Positions 24,314 through 34,200 of a stretch of DNA of 40,543 nt are shown in pieces. The DNA comes from a virus. The notes beneath the pieces are model-generated. The model was not told the origin of the DNA. It ran no database searches and worked only from the letters and a program-made list of their open reading frames with translations. The DNA is taken from positions 1 to 40,543 of the IMG/VR virus record IMGVR_UViG_3300021368_002493. One strand, written 5' to 3'. Numbering within the stretch: the first letter of the stretch is position 1; every line of letters starts with the position of its first letter. The position numbers were made by a program, and so were the translations under genes.

Positions 24314-25531
24314 ATGTCCAGACAAATAGTAAATGTTGGCGCAGTTGCTAATGATAATACCGGCGATACTTTGCGAGCGGGCGGAATTAAGGTAAACGAT
24401 AATTTTACCGAAGTTTATACCGCTCTTGGTAATGGAACGGATTTGTCTATCAGTACCGCGAATGCATCTAGCAATCAGGTCTTAAGATATAATGGGTCAA
24501 CTTTTGTCCCTTCTGATTACAATAGTTTAACATCCAACTTAGATGTTGCATCTCATAGCATTGTTTCTACGGGAGATGGAAATATTACATTCAATCCCAG
24601 TGGAGCGGGTCAAGTTCAAATTGTAACTGGATCTATTATCAATACTTTTGACAATGCGACAGGAATTGTTGATTTTCCGACAAGAGTCAAATTTAAAAAT
24701 GAGTATGGTGCTATAGGAGATGCTCCATCTGCATCTACATATGGAGGATATTATTACACAGTTGATGGTGATGATAATCCATATGTAAACATTAACATCA
24801 CATCTGGTGGTGTTGGTGATGTAAGAGCGAAACTTGTTACCGAATATTCCAGCATTGGATTACTAGGTGATGTTGATCTGACAAATGCACCGACAAATGA
24901 TCAGGTTTTAAAATGGAATGGTACGAATTGGGTTGCTGGAGATGATGCTGCTGGAGTAAGTGCAATTAATACTTTTGCCAATATTACGGCAGATACTGGA
25001 AGTACGACAGCTGATCAGCAAGCAGATTCCTTAACTATTACTGGAGGAACTAATATTGCCACTTCTATTGCTGGCGATGTGGTGACTATTGATTTTAATG
25101 GAACTCTTACTACTACCTTTGCTGCTTTAACGGACACCAATGTTGCTGGTGTCACCGCTGGAAGTAGTCTTTATTTCACCGGAACTAATTGGGTGCCATC
25201 TGCTTCCCCTACCGTTTGGTGGACTGTTAATGCGAATGGAAATGCAGATTATACATTCCAAGGACCTGGATTCTCTGGAACTGCAAATGACCCGGCACTC
25301 TATGTTTATAGAGGATTTACTTATGCCTTTGACAATAGTGTTCAAGGTGCAGGACATCCTTTTAGAATTCAATCTACTCAAGGATTGACTGGAACAGCAT
25401 ATACTTCTGGACAATCCGGAAGCGGGTCTAGTATTTTGTATTGGACTGTTCCTTTAGATGCTCCTAACACACTGTACTATCAGTGTACACTTCATGCTTC
25501 GATGCAAGGCACTATTAATGTTGTAGGTTGA
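24314..25531 (+). CDS. Virion structural protein with cupredoxin-like C-terminal domain
   Basis: A 405-residue protein. Its N terminus MSRQIVNVGAVANDNTGDTL...GGIKVNDNFTEVYTALG follows the N-x-G-x2-ND-x-TGD-x-LR-x6-(K/V)-N-x-NF-x-E-x-Y pattern of phage fibre and virion proteins. Residues 210-300 are Thr/Asp-rich beta repeats. The C-terminal domain (about residues 305-405) has ALYVYRGFTYAFDNS, then GHPFRI with His348, and LYYQCTLHASMQG with Cys391, His394 and Met397. These are the four ligands of a type 1 copper centre in cupredoxins; the C-x2-H-x2-M loop equals that of amicyanin, and the His-to-Cys spacing of 43 is in the usual range. Function on the virion is unknown; copper binding is a prediction. 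It follows a late promoter and has no strong ribosome-binding site. Confidence 0.85.
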   Translation: MSRQIVNVGAVANDNTGDTLRAGGIKVNDNFTEVYTALGNGTDLSISTANASSNQVLRYNGSTFVPSDYNSLTSNLDVASHSIVSTGDGNITFNPSGAGQVQIVTGSIINTFDNATGIVDFPTRVKFKNEYGAIGDAPSASTYGGYYYTVDGDDNPYVNINITSGGVGDVRAKLVTEYSSIGLLGDVDLTNAPTNDQVLKWNGTNWVAGDDAAGVSAINTFANITADTGSTTADQQADSLTITGGTNIATSIAGDVVTIDFNGTLTTTFAALTDTNVAGVTAGSSLYFTGTNWVPSASPTVWWTVNANGNADYTFQGPGFSGTANDPALYVYRGFTYAFDNSVQGAGHPFRIQSTQGLTGTAYTSGQSGSGSSILYWTVPLDAPNTLYYQCTLHASMQGTINVVG

Positions 25532-25534
25532 TAA

Positions 25535-28500
25535 ATGGCAAGAACAGTACCCGGATCCGGCGCAATTATCAAACCGCTTTTTGATGACTTTTTTGGTGTT
25601 CGTGCCGTTAAAGTTTTAGATGGCGGTAGCGGATACGATCCCTTAGATCCTCCAAGACTAACAATAACTGGATGTGGAACTCCAACATCCGAAGCGTTGT
25701 TGTACCCTATCATTGATGGGGATTCTGGTAAAATTGTTCATGTTAGGGTTTTAGCAAGAGGTAGAGGATATGACCCATTGCGGTTGCAGGTAACCCCTCT
25801 TCAAGAAACACCAAATATCATATCTTCATTTGACATTAACAGGATTTGGCAAAGCACTTCAAATTCGCAAACCCAGGCAGTTTTTGTTGTCACTGGTGGA
25901 GATGTTACAGATAGACTTCGTATTACATCTGATAATGATCCGAAACCTTCAAATCACATCCCTGGAGAAAGAGATCCTGGAGGAATTGCAACTATAAATG
26001 ATAGGAATTTTGTAAACACTATTGTTTATAGAGGAGGCAAAAATGTTCCCTTCCCTGCAACTGAAGGCAATCCATTCCAGCAAAATAAGAATGTAGCAAT
26101 TCTTGCTAATGGAGGTCTTTTACATACTCCTGATTGGGGACAAATAGGTTCTATTCCAGTAGGTCTTAATGTTGATCATGTAAAGTATCCCCATTTAAAA
26201 AATACTAATGTCAATTACGACACCATTATTTCAAATAACATATATCATTATCAAACTAGTAAATTAATTAACGAGTTTAGTTATACGAATGGTGTTTTTG
26301 AATGGGGTAAGGTTCAACCCTTTGTATGGAAAATTAAAGTTGAGTTTGATAATATTCTTATTCCAGTTACTGGCATTGATGAAACTTTATCGCCAGTTAG
26401 TGTAGGAAGAATTGTAGAAGTTGCTGGTAAAACTATTCGAGGCAGCATTGCAAAAATTGTCAGAGACAATACGAATAGTATTACAAAAGTATATCTTAGA
26501 GCAATTGGGGGAACGGGGGAATTTGAACCTGGAGATTTGTGTTTAGGTGACACAGGATTTACTTTTAAGGTATCTGGTTCTCAAATTGACTTCCCTAGTG
26601 GCATTTTTTATATTGACTTTGGTGATGATGCTGAAGAATTTGGAAACTTTGCTCCAAATACCTGGTATTTTTCACCGGAAAACATTAGAGTACAGAGAAA
26701 TTATCAAATTATTTGGGACCAGTCAGATCCTTCAAATGCTTCTACTAATGTTCATCTTAATGGACATCCAATGCAGTTCAGCACAACTCAGGATGGTTTG
26801 TTGAATGGAGGAACTCTGTACTATAACAGCACAGGTGTTACTCAGGCACCGGTTGTTGATTATGAAAATGAATTCCAACCGACTTTCATAATGAGTCCTG
26901 ATGAAAATAATAGAATTTACTATTATTGTAAATATCACCGATATATGTCGGGATACACAGGTGATGAAGGGTATATGGTATTAGATCCTGAGGTTGAAGA
27001 TGAACCTCTATCTAATAATTATTACTATGAAAATTACTATCAAAGTGATAGTGAAGATCCTAATACCATTGACAGATCTAGGCATCCTGATGGACATTCT
27101 AAAATAGTCGGTGTTTCTTTTGACGGTTATCCAATTTATGGACCCTATGGATACGATGATAGTGGTAATGTAATTAAGCAGACATCTTCTTACAGGTATA
27201 AGACTACTATTGAACTTCCTGGCAATCGTCCTATAGTTACCACTGAAGGACTAGTCACAAAAGTATTGACTATTGCAGATTCGAGATTAAATGTTGATGG
27301 CGTCGTTCCAGCGTTCTTACAGATGGAACGAGGAAAAACATATGTTTTTGATGCTAGTGATGCATCAATGGAAAACCAGATTGCACTTTTGTCAATTACT
27401 GAAGATGGATGGCACGCTGAGGGAGGAACTGTAGGTGATGTATCTGTTCCTTATGGTGGAATAGGTGTTGAATATAGAATTGATGGCGATATTGTCGAAT
27501 ATCAAACCTACCTATCATTGTACGCCGGAGCAACTAGTAGAGAACTTAGAATCACTCCATCCGTAGACTCACCCGGACTATTATTCTTATTCACATATCA
27601 ATCTGCTGGGAATAGTGTCCGAAATGTTATTTCTGGTAATCTTATTGGCGATTTTATTGAAGACTATATTTACGATAGTGCTGTTGGAACCTTAGATGCA
27701 TTTAACGGTAAGTTTGGCGTTACTCCCGAATATCCAAATGGAACATATGCATACTTCCTGAGTGAAGACGGTAGTGGTAATCCAACATATCCATATGCCA
27801 TCGGTCCAAAGTTTTATGGTGTACCAGTATTTGAAGGTGAAACACCACCAGAACCTGCTTCTGTTTTCCCCACAGAAGTTGATGGAGATGTTGTTCTTGA
27901 CGAATTGGGAAGAGTTTCTTATGTCAAAATGACTAGGAAGGGTGACAATTATTTTGGTCCTGCAGAGGCAAAAATTCTTGGAGGAGAAGGATCTGGAGCA
28001 ACTGCAACTCCTATTGTACAGACTGTTACTGGTTTAACCCTCCTAAATTCCGGTAGAAGTTATGAGAGACCCCCCACACTTGTTTTTGAAGGCGGTGGTG
28101 GAGAAGGTGCAAAAGGTGCTGCATCTATTGATACTTTAGGAAGACTTACCAATATTTCTATTGTAGATCCTGGTGAGTTCTATCAATCTGCACCTTACAT
28201 CTTAGTTACTGGTGGCGGTGGAATTGGTGCTAAAGCAGAAGCAATTGTCAATCAAGGACAAATTACTGCTATCAATATTTTGGATGAGGGAACCGGATAT
28301 ACAAGTCCACCAAATATTATCTTTACTCGATTAGTAAATCTTAAGAGGAAGACTCGTTCTAGGCAGGCATTCAACTCTTCAAATATCTATCTTACTGGAT
28401 TGGTCAAAACTGTTGACCCATCAGACACTAACATTTATGTAAATTCTACAGATTCATTCCCTGGATCTGGAACAATATTCTTAAATAATGAGACCATTGC

Positions 28501-29722
28501 ATATACTGCAAAAAGTGCCGGAAGGTTTTTTGGATTGACCAGGGGGGTTAACTTTAATTATGACCAAAGAGTTATTTTAGATGATGGTCAAGATATTAAT
28601 GGAGTTTCCACATATGAATATAATGTAGGAGACAGGGTAATTCGTCGAGTTGATAATGCGAGTAACAAAGTTGCTAAAGTTTATGATTGGAATCCAGCAT
28701 CAAAAGAATTGTTGGTAACTTTTGAAGTTGATGAACTGGCATTTATTGATGCCGGAATTCCATCTACCGAAGATGCAGTTGTTCAATTTGATGCTGGCGT
28801 TGCAGGATCTACTGGTACAGGTGTTTTACCTCACACGGTAATTGAACAAGATGGATCTTCTATTCCTTTGCTTACAAATCCAGTAGGATCTCTTGCAGAT
28901 AGTGCTTTTGAAGATGATGATGAATTAGAAGGAGTTGGAAATGGTATTCCAGATCTTATAAACACATCTACTGATTTTGAGAATCAAATTAATTTAGAAG
29001 GTGGAATATATAATTCTCTTTATGGTATTGAAGAGACTCAGGGTGGTCAGAATACTACACTGTTTCAAGTTGGAGACAGTATTAAAGATGCTAGTTTGCC
29101 ATTTAAATATGCTACTGTCATCTCCGCAGGCGGTCTTAGTGATGGTGTAGACCATGAAGCTGCTCTTGATATATACCTTGATGCTGTTACTGGTAATGGA
29201 CTTAATTTTGCTGTAAATGAGATTGTCACCGGAGCAATTTCTGGGGTAAGAGCAACTGTAGTTTCTTGGAATCCTGTAACTGCAGTTCTTAGAGTGAACA
29301 ATGTTGTTCCTTATAACACAGGTAATGTCAACATTGGTATCGCTGGATATTTCTACAAATTCTCGGAAAATGGTAGTGTTATTGGATCGATTATTCACGC
29401 TCCAGGAACAAATTACACTTCTGCACCAACAGTGACCATTGAAAATAATGGATTTATTGAAGCAACAGCAACTGCAGTTATGACTTCTGCAGGAGACCAG
29501 GTTCAATCCTTATCTATTACTAATGGAGGATATGAACTTGCTCAAAATGTAGACAATGCATATCAACTCCATCCTACAATTACTTTCACTCCTGCAGTGG
29601 GAGATACTACAGGTTCAGGAGCATCTGCCCAAGCAATTTTGGGCGGAGAACTATTAAATGGTGCTGGAGGGGGCATCTATAGAATTAAGAGAATCGATTA
29701 TCAAACAATCGTTCGCTCGTAA
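25535..29722 (+). CDS. Virion structural protein with cupredoxin-like and YHYH domains
   Basis: A 1395-residue protein starting four bases after the previous stop. Order by residue: GGSGYDPLDPPRLTITGCG repeat (about 30-80); a cupredoxin-like domain (about 350-480) with NGHPMQF (His411) and YYCKYHRYMSG (Cys465, His468, Met471), the complete type 1 copper ligand pattern; a YHYH-type domain with VGVSFDGYPIYGPYGY (about 524-540) and GTLDAFNGKFGVTPEYP (about 718); GGGG and GGSGY repeats (about 785-930); a beta module TNIYVNSTDSFPGSGTIFLN (about 966); and further Gly-rich repeats to the end. Probably a baseplate or fibre component made together with the 405-residue protein. Copper binding and the exact location on the virion are inferred. 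Confidence 0.85.
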   Translation: MARTVPGSGAIIKPLFDDFFGVRAVKVLDGGSGYDPLDPPRLTITGCGTPTSEALLYPIIDGDSGKIVHVRVLARGRGYDPLRLQVTPLQETPNIISSFDINRIWQSTSNSQTQAVFVVTGGDVTDRLRITSDNDPKPSNHIPGERDPGGIATINDRNFVNTIVYRGGKNVPFPATEGNPFQQNKNVAILANGGLLHTPDWGQIGSIPVGLNVDHVKYPHLKNTNVNYDTIISNNIYHYQTSKLINEFSYTNGVFEWGKVQPFVWKIKVEFDNILIPVTGIDETLSPVSVGRIVEVAGKTIRGSIAKIVRDNTNSITKVYLRAIGGTGEFEPGDLCLGDTGFTFKVSGSQIDFPSGIFYIDFGDDAEEFGNFAPNTWYFSPENIRVQRNYQIIWDQSDPSNASTNVHLNGHPMQFSTTQDGLLNGGTLYYNSTGVTQAPVVDYENEFQPTFIMSPDENNRIYYYCKYHRYMSGYTGDEGYMVLDPEVEDEPLSNNYYYENYYQSDSEDPNTIDRSRHPDGHSKIVGVSFDGYPIYGPYGYDDSGNVIKQTSSYRYKTTIELPGNRPIVTTEGLVTKVLTIADSRLNVDGVVPAFLQMERGKTYVFDASDASMENQIALLSITEDGWHAEGGTVGDVSVPYGGIGVEYRIDGDIVEYQTYLSLYAGATSRELRITPSVDSPGLLFLFTYQSAGNSVRNVISGNLIGDFIEDYIYDSAVGTLDAFNGKFGVTPEYPNGTYAYFLSEDGSGNPTYPYAIGPKFYGVPVFEGETPPEPASVFPTEVDGDVVLDELGRVSYVKMTRKGDNYFGPAEAKILGGEGSGATATPIVQTVTGLTLLNSGRSYERPPTLVFEGGGGEGAKGAASIDTLGRLTNISIVDPGEFYQSAPYILVTGGGGIGAKAEAIVNQGQITAINILDEGTGYTSPPNIIFTRLVNLKRKTRSRQAFNSSNIYLTGLVKTVDPSDTNIYVNSTDSFPGSGTIFLNNETIAYTAKSAGRFFGLTRGVNFNYDQRVILDDGQDINGVSTYEYNVGDRVIRRVDNASNKVAKVYDWNPASKELLVTFEVDELAFIDAGIPSTEDAVVQFDAGVAGSTGTGVLPHTVIEQDGSSIPLLTNPVGSLADSAFEDDDELEGVGNGIPDLINTSTDFENQINLEGGIYNSLYGIEETQGGQNTTLFQVGDSIKDASLPFKYATVISAGGLSDGVDHEAALDIYLDAVTGNGLNFAVNEIVTGAISGVRATVVSWNPVTAVLRVNNVVPYNTGNVNIGIAGYFYKFSENGSVIGSIIHAPGTNYTSAPTVTIENNGFIEATATAVMTSAGDQVQSLSITNGGYELAQNVDNAYQLHPTITFTPAVGDTTGSGASAQAILGGELLNGAGGGIYRIKRIDYQTIVRS

Positions 29723-29725
29723 CCC

Positions 29726-29734
29726 TCATAAATA
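29726..29734 (+). promoter_or_regulatory. T4-type late promoter before gp8
   Basis: TCATAAATA lies three bases after the stop of the 1395-residue gene and 24 bases before the gp8 ATG. A strong AGGAGG (29738-29743) follows it, but is 15 bases from the ATG at 29759, longer than the usual spacing of 5-9. Confidence 0.75.
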
Positions 29735-29758
29735 AACAGGAGGACAATTGTACCTAGC

Positions 29759-31291
29759 ATGGCAGCGTTACTTACTGATCAATTTAGAATATTTTCTGCT
29801 CAGAAATTTATCAAATCTCTAGAAGGTCCAGATCCTCTACAGAGTGATATTTCTGCAGGAGCAGCGAGAGATAGACTGTATTTGTTTATCGGCAGACCCC
29901 AATCATGGGATAACGAAAATTCTCCGCCGCAGGCGGTAGATTCGTTCTTTGAGTTTTCGGACTCATTTGACGATATGGTTTCATTGAAGCGTGTTCTGGC
30001 ATCTGATACAATTCAGGTTGTGCGTCGAATTGATTGGGTTTCTCCCGAACAGACCACTGGTGGTCTGGGTTTCACTTATGACATGTATCGCCATGATTAT
30101 TCACCGAGTAAGACCGCTTCTTCAGGTGCAACTAAACTGTATGATTCCGACTTTTATGTCGTTAATTCGCAATATCAGGTTTATAAATGCATCTATAACG
30201 GTACTTCCCCTTCTGATCCCAACGGTAAGCCTTCTACTGTTGAACCTACTGGTACTTCAACTTCCATTATCACAACTGGTGATGGTTATCGTTGGAAGTA
30301 TATGTATACGATCCCTGTTGCTTCGGTTCTAAAATTCTTCTCTAATGATTATATGCCAGTGTTTACTAACACTGCAGTTAAAACAAACGCTATTGGAGGA
30401 GAAATTGATACCGTAGTCATTAACGCTGCGGGTTCCGGTTATAATAACGGATCGTATGATAATGTCTCTATTAATGGAGACGGTACTGGTGGTCGTGTTT
30501 CTATCGTTGTTGATGGCGGTAAAATTGTTTCGGCAACAGTTACTTCCGGAGGAACTGGATATACATTCGGTAAAATTAGTATTGATCAGATTACCGGAAT
30601 TGGTACTGGAACTAGTGGACAAGTTGATGTTATTGTTCCTCCTCCGGGCGGTCATGGATTTGACTCTGTTATTGAACTTGGTGCATTCCGAGTTATGATT
30701 AATGCCAAACTTTCTTATGACGAAGGTGCTGGCGACTTCCCAATTGATAATGACTATCGTCGAATTGGTCTTGTAACAAACCCTCTTAAGTTTGGAACTG
30801 AAGAGTTGGTTTCTGATCTTACTGTATCTGCAGCAAAGGCAGTTATTTTTTCCCCAACATTCCAAGGAAATTATGTTCCTGATGAAATCATTACTCAAAT
30901 CAGAGTTGTTGGAGGACAAAATGTTACTGCAAGAGGTAGGGTTATTTCTTGGAATCCCACCACAAAAGTTTTAAAATATTATCAAAATTCTGTAGACGGG
31001 ATTTTCCCAGAAACTACAGGAACACAAAATGAGTTTGATGGTTCTAATGTTATCAGTGGAGGCACTTCTGGTGCAGCAGGACAACCGGATATTAACTTCC
31101 CTTCGGTTCCAAACTCTTCATCTAGAACAATCAACAATACCGAATATGACTTGGGTATGAAGTTTAATAACGGATATGCGAAAGCTGAAATTAAATCAAA
31201 TAGCGGTCAGGTTGTGTATATAGATAATAGGAGAGCAATTAGTCGTGCAAACGACCAAGTAGAAGACATCAAAATCGTAATCGAATTCTAA
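29759..31291 (+). CDS. 8: Baseplate wedge subunit gp8
   Basis: A 510-residue homologue of T4 gp8 (334 residues), the dimeric wedge protein that contacts gp10 and gp7. Conserved matches include RLYLFIGRPQSWDN (about residues 40-53), VVRRIDW (about 88-94), QYQVYKCIYNG, GDGYRWKYMYTIP (about 176), DNDYRRIGLVTNPL (about 328), and GQVVYIDNRRAISRAND near the end, equal to T4 MIYMENRPPI. The extra length comes mainly from an inserted block (about residues 213-297) of two GGSGY-type repeats, the same module as in the giant neighbour, and from a Gly-rich insert near residue 420. I keep ATG 29759 because other cyanophage gp8 proteins begin MAALLTDQFRIFSA. It overlaps the next gene by one base (TAATG). 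Confidence 0.93.
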   Translation: MAALLTDQFRIFSAQKFIKSLEGPDPLQSDISAGAARDRLYLFIGRPQSWDNENSPPQAVDSFFEFSDSFDDMVSLKRVLASDTIQVVRRIDWVSPEQTTGGLGFTYDMYRHDYSPSKTASSGATKLYDSDFYVVNSQYQVYKCIYNGTSPSDPNGKPSTVEPTGTSTSIITTGDGYRWKYMYTIPVASVLKFFSNDYMPVFTNTAVKTNAIGGEIDTVVINAAGSGYNNGSYDNVSINGDGTGGRVSIVVDGGKIVSATVTSGGTGYTFGKISIDQITGIGTGTSGQVDVIVPPPGGHGFDSVIELGAFRVMINAKLSYDEGAGDFPIDNDYRRIGLVTNPLKFGTEELVSDLTVSAAKAVIFSPTFQGNYVPDEIITQIRVVGGQNVTARGRVISWNPTTKVLKYYQNSVDGIFPETTGTQNEFDGSNVISGGTSGAAGQPDINFPSVPNSSSRTINNTEYDLGMKFNNGYAKAEIKSNSGQVVYIDNRRAISRANDQVEDIKIVIEF

Positions 31292-34200
31292 TGGCACAGA
31301 ACACTAACCTTAATGTAACCCCTTATTACGACGATTTCGATAAGGACAAGAATTTTTATAAAGTTCTATTTCGACCCGGATTCCCTATTCAGGCGAGAGA
31401 ACTTACTACGATGCAATCTGTTCTGCAGAATCAGATTGAGAATCTTGGAGGGCACCTATTTAAGGATGGTGCCATGGTTATTCCTGGTCAAGTAGGTTAT
31501 GATTTGACTGTTGACGCTATCATGCTTCAAGAGTCTTTTCTTGGTGCAGATGTTGAACTGTATCGTACCCAACTCAATAATTTAATTATTGAAGGTTTAA
31601 CTTCTGGAGTAAAGGCAAAGGTTCTATTTTCAATCTCAGAAACTGAGTCAGAAAATGGATATATTACACTGTATTTAAAATACATTGAATCTGGAACGGA
31701 AGAAAACGCAGAAGAAGATAACACAAGACAAACATTCTTGAATAATGAGCAACTCGTTACCAATGTACAAATTACATTTGGCACGACTCTTATTGAAGTA
31801 GGATCTCCGTTTGCTCAACTATTGCCTACAGACGCAATCAAGCAGGGTTCTGTTGCATATATTCAACCCGGAGTATACTTTTTAAGGGGATACTTTGTAG
31901 ATGTTCCGTATCAGTATATTCTTCTTGATCAATACGGAACAACCCCGGCATATCGAATTGGATTAAATGTTAGAGAGTCTATTGTGACTCCGGAAGATGA
32001 TCCCAGTCTGAACGATAATGCAGCAGGAACATCAAACTATGCTGCGCCAGGTGCTCATAGATTTAAGATTACTGCAGATCTCGGTAAAAAGACTATTGAT
32101 GATGATGCAGATAAAGATTTCTTAGAACTTCTCCGTATTGAGAGTGGAGAAGTTAAGAAGATTGTAGATCAAAGTGCATATAATGAGATTGAAAGATCCC
32201 TCGCTACTAGAACTTATGAGGAGTCTGGAGATTATGCTGTAGAAGCATTTGATATCACGGTGAGAGAATCTTTAGAAGAAAATGATAACGATGGTGTATA
32301 TGAAGCAGGAGAAACTACTGCTCAAGGGAACGCGGCTGCAGAAAATTTATATGCAGTAGAATTTGGTCCTGGAACTGCATATGTAAAAGGATATAGAATT
32401 GCTACATTAAGCAATACATATGTTGATTTGGAGAAACCGAGAGACACTAATTCTCTTCAAAATACTAATATTCCTTTTACTGCTGGAAACTACATTAATG
32501 TAACAAACATTTATGGATTCCCAAATATTTCTGGAGAAACTCTTACTAATGCATATCAAGTAGTTGAACTGAGAGATGCGAAAACTACAACTCCTGGAAC
32601 TGCTGCGGGAAATGTTATTGGATATGCCCGAGCATTTGCATTTCAAAAAGACAGCGATCCTGATGGAGTATTTGGAAATGCTGATGATATTTACAAGTTG
32701 CATCTCTTTGATGTGCAGATGTTTACTGCACTTAAACTTGATGCCTCAAAGTCTATTGCAAAAGGATCGGTATTAATTGGCAAGAATTCTGGCGCTAAGG
32801 CATATATCACTCAGGCATATTCTAATGCCGATGAAATGTTTGTTTATGAGGTTGAGGGAGAATTCGATAAAGGGGAGCAATTAGTTCTTAATGGACTTGA
32901 TTTTGCAGTTCTTGATGAGTTCCACTCTTACAGTTTTGGTAATGCTAGATCCTGTGCATGTAAGGATGAATCTACTAGCAACACTGAATTCACATCAGAT
33001 GTAATTTTAGAAGACACCTTGATTCTTCAAGGTAGTTCCTTTACTTATGATGCAACTGGAGGAAGTGAGACTATCACCGGAATCCAATCCAATTTCAAAC
33101 TTGATTTGCGTCCCGGAGATAGAATTTTCTTTGACGAGACAAAATTTGTCGATGTTTTATCAGTGCCTCCGGGTTCTTTAGACACTCAAAACACCGATGA
33201 CATCTTTAATTACATTGCACAAACAGTAAAGGTTACTCCTGGATCTGCCGCCCCTACTGCAGGATCTTATACTAATCTTTTAAGATATAGAACTGGAATG
33301 CAAGGAGTTGACAATCAAAGTCTCCTTAGCGAGATGCCTAAGAAATATGTCAAGAATGTTAGTGATGAATCTGTTGTTGTTCGTAGAACATACGATAGTC
33401 AATCGGTTGTTTCTAGTACAGTTTCTGTATCTCTTGCTGAAGGTGAGCAATTCCAAAGCATTAGTGATGCAAACTACACTGTAGTAGCTCTTGCTAGCAC
33501 GAATGGTAGTTATCCGGTAGGATCTGAAATTCCTTTATTGACTGGTAGCAGCAATTCAGGAAGTCTTGGATATGCGACTTTTGGAAGTGCTGAGAGAACA
33601 ACCATTCAAATTGAGAATTTAACAAATATCACATCAGTTAAGATTACAGCAACTATTTCTAAAAATACTGCTACTAGAAAAACAAAATCATCTAATGAGA
33701 TGTTTGTTCTTAATGTGAACAAAACTGTTGAAGATTTGGTAACGCCAAAATTTAACTTGGCATATTCCAGCATTTATGGAACTAGAATTGAAGATACTGA
33801 TATTTCTCTCGGTATTAAAGATGCATATCGTTTACATGCTGTTTATGAGTCTTATGACGGAAATGATCCCGTAATCCCCTCGATTACACTTGTAGAACCT
33901 ACATTCTTTGCTACTGGTACAATTGTTAAAGGTAGAACTTCTGGCGCTGAAGCAAAAGTTGTAGATTTTAACAGCGGTTCATTAAAACTTACGATTGTTT
34001 ATCTTGAAGACACATTGTTCCAAATTGGAGAAACTGTAGAAGGATTTGATTCTGCTGGGGAAGCGATTTCGGCAATTATTAATGATGCTGATGGATCGGT
34101 TGTTGAAGGATCTAGAGTAGTTACCGATAACTATTATCTTGAGGTCAATCAGACAGACTTCATGTATAACATTTCTAAGATTGTTCGTAAAAAAGATGTT

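Noticed and set aside
28994-29506. Antisense open frame of 170 codons within the 1395-residue gene.
   Set aside because: Mirror of a Gly/Val/Thr-rich coding region; Cys- and Asn-rich low-complexity translation without motif.
30329-30919. Long open frame on the opposite strand of gp8 (about 196 codons).
   Set aside because: It is antisense to a clear gp8 homologue, is low-complexity (Asn, Ser, Arg, Ile) as mirror frames of this codon usage are, and has no ribosome-binding site.
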